NCBI GenBank assembly: GCA_902790215.1
Contig: CADAQX010000027.1
Location: 1-64,000, forward strand
DNA length: 64,000 nt
From: an uncultured Bacteroidota bacterium
GTDB lineage: Bacteria; Bacteroidota; Bacteroidia; Bacteroidales; P3
Reading direction: 5' to 3'
Part shown: in pieces, positions 26,315 to 37,600 of the stretch
Layout: each line of letters opens with the position of its first letter
Numbering within the stretch: the stretch's first letter is position 1
The notes under the pieces: generated by a model
The model's input: the letters and a program-made list of their open reading frames with translations, nothing else
What the model was told of the DNA's origin: nothing
The model's database searches: none
Translations under genes and position numbers: made by a program

Positions 26315-26964
26315 TTAGGGTAGAGCGTCTCAACAAGTCATACGGCACGCTGCATGTGCTGCGCGACATCAACCTCACTATCCAGCAGGGCGAGATAGTG
26401 AGCATTGTGGGTGCCTCGGGGGCTGGCAAGACCACCCTACTGCAAATGCTCGGCACACTCGACAAGCCCGACAGCGGACACATATACTACAACGATACGG
26501 ACGTCATCGGACTGGACGAAAAAGCTTTGTCGCGTTTCCGCAACCAGAATGTCGGTTTCGTGTTCCAGTTCCACAATCTGCTGCCCGAGTTCACCGCCTT
26601 GGAGAATGTGTGCCTGCCTGCATTGATAGGTGGGCGCAGCATGGCCGAAGCCACCGACGAGGCCATGCAGCTGCTCAAGTTCCTCAATGTGGCCGACCGG
26701 GCCAGCCACAAACCCGCGCAGCTCTCGGGGGGCGAACAGCAGCGTTTCGCTGTGGCAAGGGCCCTCATCAACCGTCCCGCCGTCGTGCTGGCCGACGAGC
26801 CTTCGGGCAACCTCGACACCAAGCACGCCGAAGAGCTGCACGACCTCTTCTTCCAGCTCCGCGACCGGTACCGGCAGACCTTTGTCATCGTCACCCACAA
26901 CACCGCCCTGGCACAAAAATCCGACCGCCAGATAACACTCCGCGACGGTGCTGTAGTAAGCTGA
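26311..26964 (+). CDS. lolD: LolD-type ABC transporter ATP-binding protein
   Basis: A 217-residue ATPase with Walker [11 protein letters not shown] (about 35-44), the Q-loop region [16 protein letters not shown], signature [15 protein letters not shown] and Walker [13 protein letters not shown]. NLDxxxA and [10 protein letters not shown] are typical of LolD/MacB-class ATPases, which in LolCDE release lipoproteins from the inner membrane. No LolC/E permease is adjacent, so other MacB-class roles remain possible. The window carries several lipoproteins that would use the Lol route. Confidence 0.88.
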   Translation: MIRVERLNKSYGTLHVLRDINLTIQQGEIVSIVGASGAGKTTLLQMLGTLDKPDSGHIYYNDTDVIGLDEKALSRFRNQNVGFVFQFHNLLPEFTALENVCLPALIGGRSMAEATDEAMQLLKFLNVADRASHKPAQLSGGEQQRFAVARALINRPAVVLADEPSGNLDTKHAEELHDLFFQLRDRYRQTFVIVTHNTALAQKSDRQITLRDGAVVS

Positions 26965-27025
26965 TTTTAAAAGTCTATCATAACTATCCCCTCTATCCTG
27001 TCTATCAACCTCAATCCCCCCAAAC

Positions 27026-27802
27026 ATGATACAGAAAAAACAACCCATCCAAACCCCTGCCGACAGCAGTCAGTCCACCACCGCCATCTATGGTCTTCGC
27101 CCGGTGATGGAAGCCGTTGACGGTGGTGTGCGCATAGACCGCGTACTGATTCAAAACGGGCTGACAGGCGCCCTTGCCACCCAGCTCAAGGCGACTATCC
27201 GCGACAAGGGCATCCCCTTCCAGTTTGTGCCGGAGGAAAAACTCAACCGTCTGGCAAAAGGCAACCACCAAGGGGTGGTGGCTCTCATCTCGCCCATCCG
27301 GTTCCATGATGCCATAGAGTTGATACCGCGACTGATGGAGGCCGAAAAACCGCCGCTGGTCCTGCTGCTCGACCACATCACAGACGTGCGCAATTTCGGA
27401 GCCATCGTCCGCACTGCCGAGTGTGCGGGGGTGGATGCTGTCATTGTCCCAGACCATGGCAGTGCCCAGATTGGCAGCGATGCCGTCAAGACCTCTTCGG
27501 GTGCTCTGCTCCGAGTGCCTGTGTGCCGGGAGAACAACTTGAAAACGGTCCTCAACCTTGTACGCCAGTGCGGCATGCAGGTGGTGGCGGCAACGGAAAA
27601 AGGCGCTGCCGACTATCTGGAGGTGGACTTTACCCGTCCCACCATGCTCATCATGGGGGCGGAAGAAACGGGCATCAGCCCCGAGCTGCTCAAACTGTCC
27701 GACATCCGCGCCAAGCTGCCCATCATGGGACAGGTGCAGTCGCTGAATGTGTCGGTGGCTGCGGCTGTCTTCATGTACGAAGCGTTGCGCCAGCGGCGTT
27801 AG
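27026..27802 (+). CDS. rlmB: 23S rRNA 2'-O-ribose methyltransferase (TrmH/RlmB family)
   Basis: A 258-residue SPOUT methyltransferase. The N-terminal substrate-binding domain (GLRPVMEAVDGGVRIDRVLI, then VPEEKLNRLAKGNHQGVVA) matches RlmB. The C-terminal trefoil-knot domain has DHITDVRNFGAIVRTAECAG, MGAEETGISPELL and IPMxxxVxSLNVS-like MGQVQSLNVSVAAAV, which bind S-adenosylmethionine. RlmB methylates G2251 of 23S rRNA. It is the last gene of the ruvB run; a large non-coding gap follows. Confidence 0.93.
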   Translation: MIQKKQPIQTPADSSQSTTAIYGLRPVMEAVDGGVRIDRVLIQNGLTGALATQLKATIRDKGIPFQFVPEEKLNRLAKGNHQGVVALISPIRFHDAIELIPRLMEAEKPPLVLLLDHITDVRNFGAIVRTAECAGVDAVIVPDHGSAQIGSDAVKTSSGALLRVPVCRENNLKTVLNLVRQCGMQVVAATEKGAADYLEVDFTRPTMLIMGAEETGISPELLKLSDIRAKLPIMGQVQSLNVSVAAAVFMYEALRQRR

Positions 27803-27831
27803 CGGACTCCATTCATCCATGCAATCTCACT

Positions 27832-28065
27832 CAAGCGTCGTCATTTATTCGATCGTTATTCGATCGTTTTCCACTCGTTTTCCCTTTCACAAAGGGAAAA
27901 ATGAGGGAAACATATCGAAAAACGATATGATAGAGAACGACGCAACATCGAGCCCTAAAGGCACACAGAGGTACGTTGGGGACAATTATACGTCACTATC
28001 GGAACACTGAGGAAAGGTGACGTAATTCTTCACAGGATAAACAGTAAATTCCGCGCGAAGCGGCA
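27832..28065 (+). repeat. Dispersed 240-bp intergenic repeat, copy C
   Basis: 234 bp homologous end to end with 10741-10984. It starts 30 bases after rlmB, opens CAAGCGTCGTCATTTATTCG and holds two tandem TTCGATCGTT words. Hairpins CTTTC/GAAAG and CATATCG/CGATATG follow, then a conserved tail that ends CCGCGCGAAGCGGCA. It lacks the extra ~10-bp unit of copy B. No coding sequence. Confidence 0.85.
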
Positions 28066-28075
28066 GAAAGCAAAG

Positions 28076-28140
28076 TAAGAGGTAAGAGATAAGAACCAGG
28101 ATTGTATGCCACAGTTTCTGGCTCTTAGTTCTTACCTCTA
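28076..28140. repeat. Imperfect inverted repeat after copy C
   Basis: Arms 28076-28099 and 28118-28140 (GAGGTAAGA.. against its complement) with a few mismatches and an 18-base loop. It could fold as a hairpin at the 3' end of the rlmB transcript. Confidence 0.5.
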
Positions 28141-28497
28141 AACTCGTATGTGGACAAGATGCCGAAAGAAATGCTAATATGGCATAAAAAGACCTGAAAA
28201 AGCGAGAAAGGATAAAAAAGTCGGCCTAATGACCGATTTGGGTTGAATATCAATGGGCGTTACAGGGCCAACAACGGGGTGTGACAGGCAGCCGTGTGTT
28301 AAAAAAATATAAATATTGGGGTGCCGGGGGTATCCAAAACGGGCTTTCCGACTCTATATAGAAAAGCAGTGATTTTTGCTGCGCTGTCCAGCGGCAGAGG
28401 TGGGTGACAGAGGAGTGTGGGACGGAAATGATGAAGAGTGGGGGAGTTGCGGGCGGCAGTGGGAAAGACTGTATTTAATAAAAATATCAAGAAAATG
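28141..28497. other. Non-coding gap, no gene seen
   Basis: No convincing reading frame or RNA gene. The only notable word is CCTAATGACCGATT.GGGTT at 28225-28244, shared with the hairpin at 10678-10697. The region leads into the promoter of the giant surface-protein gene. Confidence 0.5.
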
Positions 28498-28527
28498 TTG
28501 TCAAATCGATTTTTATTCGTACCTTTG
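28498..28527 (+). promoter_or_regulatory. Promoter of the giant surface-protein gene
   Basis: TTG (28498-28500) and TACCTTTG (28520-28527), spaced 19 bases, giving a leader of about 85 bases before the ATG at 28618. Confidence 0.75.
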
Positions 28528-28617
28528 TAAGTTCAAAAGTGCCGCTTTCTGATAAGGAAAAGTGGGGTTTTTGAATATGTAAAATATTGAAAATAAAAAA
28601 GTAATATAGTAATACAA

Positions 28618-31600
28618 ATGAAGAAAAGTTTTTTACTATTGGGCCTGATTTTTGCGCTGTCGACACTTGTGTCGCACGCACAAATCTATGAGTACTTCTA
28701 TCAAGATTTCGAAACGGGCACTCCAGTGAACTATGCGTTGTCCAGCACGACGTCGATTGGCACCCAAAACACCATTGTGTCGGGTGGCCAAAGGGCTATC
28801 AAGATGACCTGGACGCAGAACTCGGCGGATACAGTAACGCTCGACACGATTGACTTCTCGGCGATGGACATGAATTTCTATACGTTGGAATTCATGCACA
28901 TTGCTTATGTCGATCCGACGGTGGGCGGTCTCAGCGGTAACCAGATGGTTTGCTATATCGAGGCGAAAATACCCACTCGTGCAAACTGGATTACGCTGAA
29001 CAGTACCCACTACAACATGGATGAGGGCGGTAGTACGGAGTTCAACTCCTTGGCCACATTCAACAAGTATTCGTATATTGAATGGCAGCATGCCACCACG
29101 GTGAATAACCAGTTGTGGAAGAAAGAGCGTTTCGACCTGGACCAGCTGCTTCAGACTCTTGATGTGACGGATAAGAAGGTGGTTCTCCGTTTCGTGCTTG
29201 TTCCGCGAAACAATGCTTCGGTTCCTGCCCATGCATGGTATATCGACGATATCAGGGTGCGTGCCTCGAGGCAGCCTATTGTCACCCCGAATATTACGAT
29301 GTTGTCTTTCCCCGACCACTTGAATTATCCCAGTAGCCGCGGTGCAAAACTGAAGTTATATGCCACCACCCAGCCTCGTGTGACCCAGGGTATCAACGGC
29401 GATTCGGTTTATGCAGAATATCGTGTGGGCAACAACCCGACGGTGTACAGAGCCTATTTGCATCGTGCCGGTCCCAACAACTTGTTTGAGGGTCGTATAC
29501 CTTTCTTCGGCTATGACACTTTGATACACTATCATATTATTGTCAAGGACTCGACAACGAACAACAATTCGGCCTACTTCCCCAAAAACTCCAGCCAATG
29601 GCTGACATTTAGATGTGTCAGAGGTAGGTCAAATTACGTCGGTCCGTCAGGTACCACGACCAACAATAGTGTCTTCCCGTTCCCAGTCTATGCCGACAAC
29701 AAGTCGGAGTTTATATACGACAGCGTCACGATGGCCGGATTGGGGTATGGGCCGGGGTATATTACTGATTTCCGGTTTATAATAACGGCCATGGGTGTGT
29801 TGGCTCCCCGAGAGCGTTTCCAGATTAGAATGGCCAACATGGATAATTCGGTCACCCGTATTGACAATCAGACGTACACCTCTTCGGCAATGCAGATTGT
29901 GTATGACTCGGTGTTTACTATTATGCCATCGGCACCGAACACGTATATGAATGTCCATCTGCAGGATACGTTCTTCTATTCGGGAAGTGATTTGGTGGTG
30001 CAGGTTATTTACGACGCCCTTCACAATGTCCAGGCAACTGCAATCAAGCATATTCCCACTCCCAACAATAAAAGGTCGCTGTATTCTGATGTGGCCGACG
30101 CCTATTTAGGTTACGACCCGTTTACCAATGAGAATTTTGAAAGCGGCGAAACTACCACTACACGTCCTTGGCTACAGTTCATGGCCACGAAAAACCTGCC
30201 GCTGATGTCCGACTGCGGTGTGTCGTCGCTGATATACCCCAGTTTCACTACTCCGTGCCATATTGGAACAGACTCGGTAGTGGTGTGGCTGAAGAACTAC
30301 GGTGTATATTCGTTGAGTGCTGTCAGACTGTGGTACCGTATCGATAACCAGCCCCCAGTTTACTACGACTGGACGGGCGTGCTGGCCGGTGGCGACAGCG
30401 TTCGGGTGCATCTGAACGATAACCAAATGTTCACTGTGGGTTACCATACCATCCGTGCTTGGGTGGACGATACGGTCACCCTGAATCACAATCAGTCGCG
30501 GGTGCGTGACCACGAGCCGTATAACGACACGGTTTTCGCCCCCTTCGCAGCCTGTGACGGCCCCTACAGCGGTGAGAGAACAGTGGGCACGGGCTCCGGA
30601 GCGCATTTCAGTACACTTGAGAACTGCCTCTATGTGTTGAGCCGTTGCGGTGTCGACGGCCCGCTGACGATTAAGCTGCCTGCAGGAACGTATGGCGTTA
30701 CCAAGTTCCCCTATATCCCCGGTACATCGGAGACCAATCTCGTCACATTTGAGCCTGCCACGGCTACGGGTCAGGTGACTTTCCGCCGTCCGCGGCAAGG
30801 TGTGACGACCAATGAGCCGATGCTGGTGGACATGACTGAGGCAAGCGGCATCCGCTTCAACAGGATTAACTTTAATAACGGTCGTTATACCGACAACCGT
30901 TGCGATGTCCTGGTCCAGTTGGGCGACAACAGCTCCAACTGTGTGTTTGAGAACTGCACGTTCTCCGACAGCAACACCATCACCGCCTCGGCCCAGGCAA
31001 TGCTCCATACGGGTGAAGGCGACTCTGTGACGGTGAGAAACTGTACGTTCTACGGCGGTATCATCGGTATTGATGTCAGAGGTACTGCCCCCGACATCCG
31101 TTCTGTGGATAATGTTGTTCAGTTCAACACCTTCACCAATCAGGTTAATACGGCTATCAGCGTTGTTAACCAAGACCATGTGATAGTGGACAGCAACTAT
31201 GTGAACGATGTGAGAACCAATGCGAGCTATACGATTCTCGGACAATATATATACAATGGCAGCCGTATCACCCGCAACAAGGTGTATTCCACAAAGGGCT
31301 CGAGTTGTATCGGTGTGTCCGACATGCATGGTAATGAGCAGAATTATTGTATTGTTGCCAACAATATGCTGGTTTCGGTGTTCGACGGCACGACAAACAT
31401 GCTGACCACGCCGCTGAATATCATCAAGGGCTCCTACATGAAGGTGGTCTTCAACTCGGTGCGCATGAATGCACCGCAGTTTGTCAACGTGGCAGGTGCC
31501 ACTTTGGGCGGCGACATTATCAGCAATAGCTATTTCCAGAATAATGTTATTGCTGTCTTTGATACGTCGAACTACGCCTTCAACTTCATGCCAGGTAATA

Positions 31601-34600
31601 ACAGCGCCACCCTGCACGTCGACCACAACTGCTATTATTCTGTCAGTGGTGTGCTGAACAAGCTTACGGGTATCAGTTACCATAACATTAATGCTTGGCG
31701 TAATGCCCTGCCGTCCGATGTGGGTTCGGTGACGGGCAACCCCAACTACACCAATGGCTCGCGCATTGACTTGCGTTCATTTAATGCATTGCTGCGAAAT
31801 GTGGGTGTTCCTATTGCAGAGGTGCCCATTGACATGTTTGGCTCCATCCGTAATGCCACGGCTCCCAGCCTGGGTGCCTATGAGGTGACGGCTTTGTCCA
31901 TCGACTTTACCCCTGTAGAATTTGTAACTCCCTTGGAGGACTACTGCGGTGCTCCCGCATCGATTCCGGTTGAAGTGGTCATCCGCAACACGGGTAATGG
32001 CTCCTACATCAGCAGTGACAACCCCAATCATCCTATTACCGTATATTATAGTATAGACAACGGCCCCGTACAGTCGTTCACGGTTAACCGTAACATCGGC
32101 CCCAACGACTCGATACATTTCCTGTCCACCCGTACGATGTCGCTGCCCAGCGGTGCCGGCAACTCCGACCGCACCTATGAGATTAAATGGTGGGTGAAAT
32201 GCTCGCTCGACCCCGATGACCTGAACGATACGAGTGTATACACAGTCATCTCGCGATATGCAGCTCCCGCTCCAGCTGTGATTAACCAGAATGTGGCATA
32301 TAATTCTTCTGCCAGTATATTCCCCGCGGTTGGTATCAACTTATGGCCGATTAGTTACTACACTTCGGGCAACGGCCGCCAGCAACGGTCGGGTATTTCA
32401 TGGTACCATTCGATGGATGACACGGCTAAGTTCTACTACGGTCCAGTGCTCTACACCACGCCGCTCTATGCCGATACAACATTCTATATTTCGCAGAAGC
32501 GCAACCTGCCGCTGGTCAAGATTACCGAGGTGCAGGTCAACCGCACAAATCCCGGTGCCACAAATCCCATGCCTTCGTGGATGAATGCCTCCACCACTTT
32601 TGCAGTAGAACTGACCAACTGTGGCGACTATCCTGCCAATGTGGAAGGAGACTCCATCATCGTCCTCCAGTCCAATGCTGCTGGTAAAATCTGGGTGTTG
32701 CCGAATGTCACCATCCAGCCCGGCGAAAACTTGGTGCTTCAGTTCCGTACGTCCAGCACTGCCAGTGATTCCACTCGCACCATCTATGCTCCCAGCACTG
32801 CAGTGGTTACTCCGGCCTACACGGCTAACTTTGCCGTTGTTTACCGCGACGGACACGGTGTTGCCGATGCAGTGCCGTTCAACAATGTCATCACTGCTGC
32901 CACCACGCAGCCGATTAACTGGGCAGGCCAGGGCGTTCCGGCCGCCGTATGGCAGGGTAGTGCCATCAACTTGGCCCAGGGTGCCAGCACTGCTGTGCCA
33001 CCGGTAAACACTCCCACTGCGGGTGCCCGTCGTATAGCATGGCCTACGAACTCCTCCAGTGGGTCGCCCACTGCTACGGCAACTCTTTGGCAGGTGGCTA
33101 CGGATAGCCTTAAGATGAGAATCGGCACCACAGAGAATAATCTTATACTCTATTATGACAATGGTTGTGAAGGTGCCCGCGCTGCTGTCAATATCCATGT
33201 GACAAATATTCCTGTTACCGACCTTGCAGTTGATGAACCCGAGGTTAACGAAGGCTGCAACCTTACTACGACAGAGCCTGTCACAGTCTGGGTGCACAAC
33301 TACGGTATCCAGAATGTCTCTTCCGTTGTGCTGAAATACAGCCTCGACGGCGGTGCCACAGTCGCCTGCGCCGATACGCTTGCAACGGGTCTTGCTGCAC
33401 ATGCCAATGTCCACCATACCTTCTCCAACACCATCAACATGCATGCTGGTGACGATACCACCTTTAATATCAAGGTGTGGGTTGAGGCCGTCAGTTCCGA
33501 CCCCAACCGTTTCAACGACACCAGTTCTGCCCAATTCTTCTCGTCGTTTACTCCTGAGTCTCCGATTGTCACGTCGCCTCAGTCGGTTGATTATGGCGAG
33601 CGTCTCTTGCTCACCGCTGGTGGCCTTCCCAGCAATGTGTATGCTGCATGGTTCTCGGCCAACCATACCCCCTACGACACCACAGCGGGTACGTTCCTGA
33701 GCCCCTATATCTATCATCCTGACACATTCTTTGTCAAGAGCATTGCTCTGCGCGACGTTGCAGAAACCCATGTCGGAACACTGGCGTCAATCATGAGCAA
33801 CAACTACCCCTCGCCCTACAACCCCAAGACACGCTATGTCAAGGAGCAGTATCTCTACACGGCTGAGCAGATTCAGGATGCAGGCCACGGGGCTGGCAAC
33901 ATCAGTTCGCTTTCGTTCTCGTTGGCCACGCTGGGTAACAATGTCAACTCCTTTACATTCGATTATTATACTATTAAAATGGGAACGGTGACCCAGAGTG
34001 TCTTTGCCAATGGTAACTTCGTTACCGGCTTGACTCAGGTTTATAACTCCAACAATCTCACGCTTACTTCTGACGACATCGGCTGGGTGCATCATACCCT
34101 TGACACACCCTTCCAGTGGGACGGCACTTCCAATATCGTGATTGAAATCACCCGTGCATTGAGTACTGCTGGTATCAGTGCCGGTGCCAACACCCACTAT
34201 ACCGCCCAGGCCAATACGGTCATCTCCAAGCAGCATGCCAGCACCGACCAGGCTACACAGACTTCGGGCAGCAAGGGCAACAACCGTCCTGATATTATCT
34301 TCGGATTCTTAGAGCCTGTGGGCTGCGAGAGTGCTGAAGAGGCTATCCTTATAAATGTCACCAATGTGCCTAACGTCGATGCCACCATTGAGTGGCCCGA
34401 GAGCCTCGACACAATGAGCCTGACATCCTGCGACACCATTCACTACTATGTCAAGCTGACCAACCGAGGCTATAACAATATCAATGACTATACGCTCCGC
34501 TACAAGATTGACAATGGCACCTGGCAGCAGACCACCGGCAGTGCCAACAACCTGCCTTTGGGTTATTCCCGTATCCTGCCGCTGTTCGACCAACTCTTGG

Positions 34601-37600
34601 TTCCGGGCCGCCACACTATCACGGCAGTCATCCTCGTTGCGGGCGACTCCATCGTCACCAACGACACCATCACCCGTACCGTAAATGTCCGTTTCTGCGG
34701 TGGTGAATATGTTGTGGGAACATGTCCTTCCCACGATTATCCCTCGCTTACCGTTGCCATCGACACGCTTGTGAATGCCGGTATTGCAGGACCCGTCACC
34801 TTCCAGCTCTGTGAGCAGACATTCAACGAGCAACTCACCCTTGGCTATGTGGAAGGCGCAAGCCCCGCCAACACGATTACATTCACAACCGTTCCCGGTG
34901 CCACCAGCCGCGCATTGATTACACACACACCGACCAATGCCAGCAACTATGTGATGCGGTTCATCTCAGCCAACTATGTTACATTCAACAATGTTGACTT
35001 CTATGCCAACTATACCACTGGCTCGGGAAACAATGTGTTTGCCAACGTACTCAGACTTGACGGCTGCTCCAATATCCATATAACAAACTCCACTATCCGT
35101 TCCAAGAAAACCACGGCAAGCTCCACGAATGCCAACTTGGTGCTTTTGGGCGACGAGAACTACTACATCACCATCGACTACTGTCTGCTCGACAGCGGTT
35201 ACTATGCTGTACGCTCTGTTGACAACGCCAAGAGCCACAACATCACGATTTCCAATAACGACATTCTCAACTTCTGGTATCAGGGTGTCCATATCCGTAA
35301 TACCGACACGCTCTTTGTCACACGCGACAGCATTGCCGCCGGCTCGTCCTTGGCAGGCAAGCCTCTGACGGGTGTCTATGTGGCCAATGGCAACCATGTC
35401 CATGTCCACAACAACTTCATCTATCTTGTCGACAACAAGACGGGTGGCAAGCGAGGCATCAGCATCAACAACTGTAAAGGTACGAACATCGACCGTGTCA
35501 CGGTTTACAACAATATGATTTCCCTCTCCGGTTCGGCAGTGGCATCCCTGGCATCTTCGGGTATCTGGGTTGACTCTCTCTCCAAGCACGTCAGCGTGTA
35601 CTTCAACACGGTGTCGCTCTATGCCGGTGCCAGCCAGCCCACCACGCGTTCCTTCAGTTGCCAGAACTCCTCGGCAGTGCATGTCCTCAACAATATCTTC
35701 TACAATGGAAGTAAGGGCTATGCCTACTATGTCGCTATCGATACTTGTGTTTCCAACTCCAACTTCAATGTCTATTACTCCAATGCCGAACCTCACCCCA
35801 CTACAGGAGCGCGCAAATTTGCCCGTTGGGGTGCATCAGACTGTGTCGATATCGACAGTTTGCGGGTCATTAATAACAAAGACCCCAACTCTCTCGAAGA
35901 GTTTCCGTACTTTGCAGGTGTGACCAACTTAAGTCTCACACTTGCCCAGTTCGCCGACAGGGCTCAGTACAACCCCGACGTGACCGATGACGTCTTTGGT
36001 AATATCCGTCCGCAGATTCCTGCACCTACAATTGGTGCCCACGAGTTCACCCGCTTGACTCACAACATCACTATTGCTGCCATTATCGACCCCGTCATGC
36101 CGGCCATTACCACGGGTAACAACCCCGATGTGTATAATATCGAGACTGACTCCATCACCGTCAGGGTGTATATCTATAACAATGGTAACGCACCCGAGAA
36201 CAATGTCACCTGGTATGCTTACCTCGGCGATGTGTCTCCCACAGTGCAGTCAGTCACCAATACCATCAACCGTTTGCCGTTGCGCACACTTTATGAAGAC
36301 AGCGTCAAGGTTCCTTCTCCGCTTGGAATAATTGACACCCAGTATATGGTTGTCTCGTGCTCCTTGGCTCCGGGTATTACTGATGACAGACCCGATGACA
36401 ATGTCGACACTGCCGCTTTCTTCATCTATCCTGCCTACGACCTCCAACTGGTATCTGTTGCTGTCGATAGCACCGTGGATCCTCTCCACTGCCGCATGTA
36501 TCAGGTACCCCTGCGCTATACCGTCCGCAATGTCGGTAAGAAAGACATTCCCGCCGACCACCAGATTATGCTCGGCTACGACTACTATTGCCACCAGCCC
36601 AGCACCCAGAGCTTCCCCAACTTCCCCGGCTCCAACAACAGCGATATCCAGCCTATCGGCGCTCTCTTCCCTGTGGGTACCATGCTCGAGTTTGTCAATT
36701 CACCGGCCAACCAGCCCAACCTCTATCCTACGGGATACATTGGAGACATTACCGTCCGTCTGCGTGGCTTCGTCCATCACGAGTACGACATCAAGCCCCT
36801 CACCGACACCACCAACTACATCAACATCACTTCCAACCACACGCCCGAAATGCCCATACCCCATGACACCATGGTCGACTATGGCACCTACGGCAACCTA
36901 TGGGCTACACAGAACGCCAGCCGTACCATCCGTTGGCATCGCGACACAGTCAGTGGCGACTTCTTCTACAATGGTAACAACAACTACGGTCGTTCCACAC
37001 ACTGGAGCAATACACCGCAGTACTTCCACGACTCGCTCTACTACCTCAGCTGCCTCAGCACTCGTAACTGCACCAGCTACTATTCCGCCATCAATGTGGG
37101 CATCAATCCTCCGCTCTACTATGATGTGTCCATATCCGAGGTTCGCTCGCCGCGTGGTTCGGGACGTGTCTATCTTGAAAAAGACACCGTGACTCTCCGG
37201 GTGGTGAACTATGGTAGCCAGCCCATATCCAACATCCCCATTGCCTTCAAGTTCATGAATGCCAATGGACGTGTCACCTACCTTGAAGTCCACGACACCG
37301 TCCGTGTCACCATTCCCGGACGTGTCGGAGACAACGTCAGTTACTTCGACTTCTCCTTCGACACAGCATTGCTGGATATCAACCAGCCGCTCACTAATAC
37401 CACCTTCACCCTCAATGCATGGGTCTACCATCCCGACGACATGCAGCGAGGCAACGACACACTCCGCACCGTGCACACCTTCCGCTCACTGGCCGAGAAC
37501 ATCTATGACACCATCAACTCCATGGCTCCTCCCAGTGTCGAAGGATTCAACATCACACGAGTCTCTTTCAACGAACTTGACAACATCATGCCCGACATGA

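Noticed and set aside
30172-33771. Long minus-strand frames inside the giant surface-protein gene (30172-31683 and 32398-33771)
   Set aside because: They mirror repetitive Thr/Asn/Asp codons; composition is odd and there is no start-region signal.
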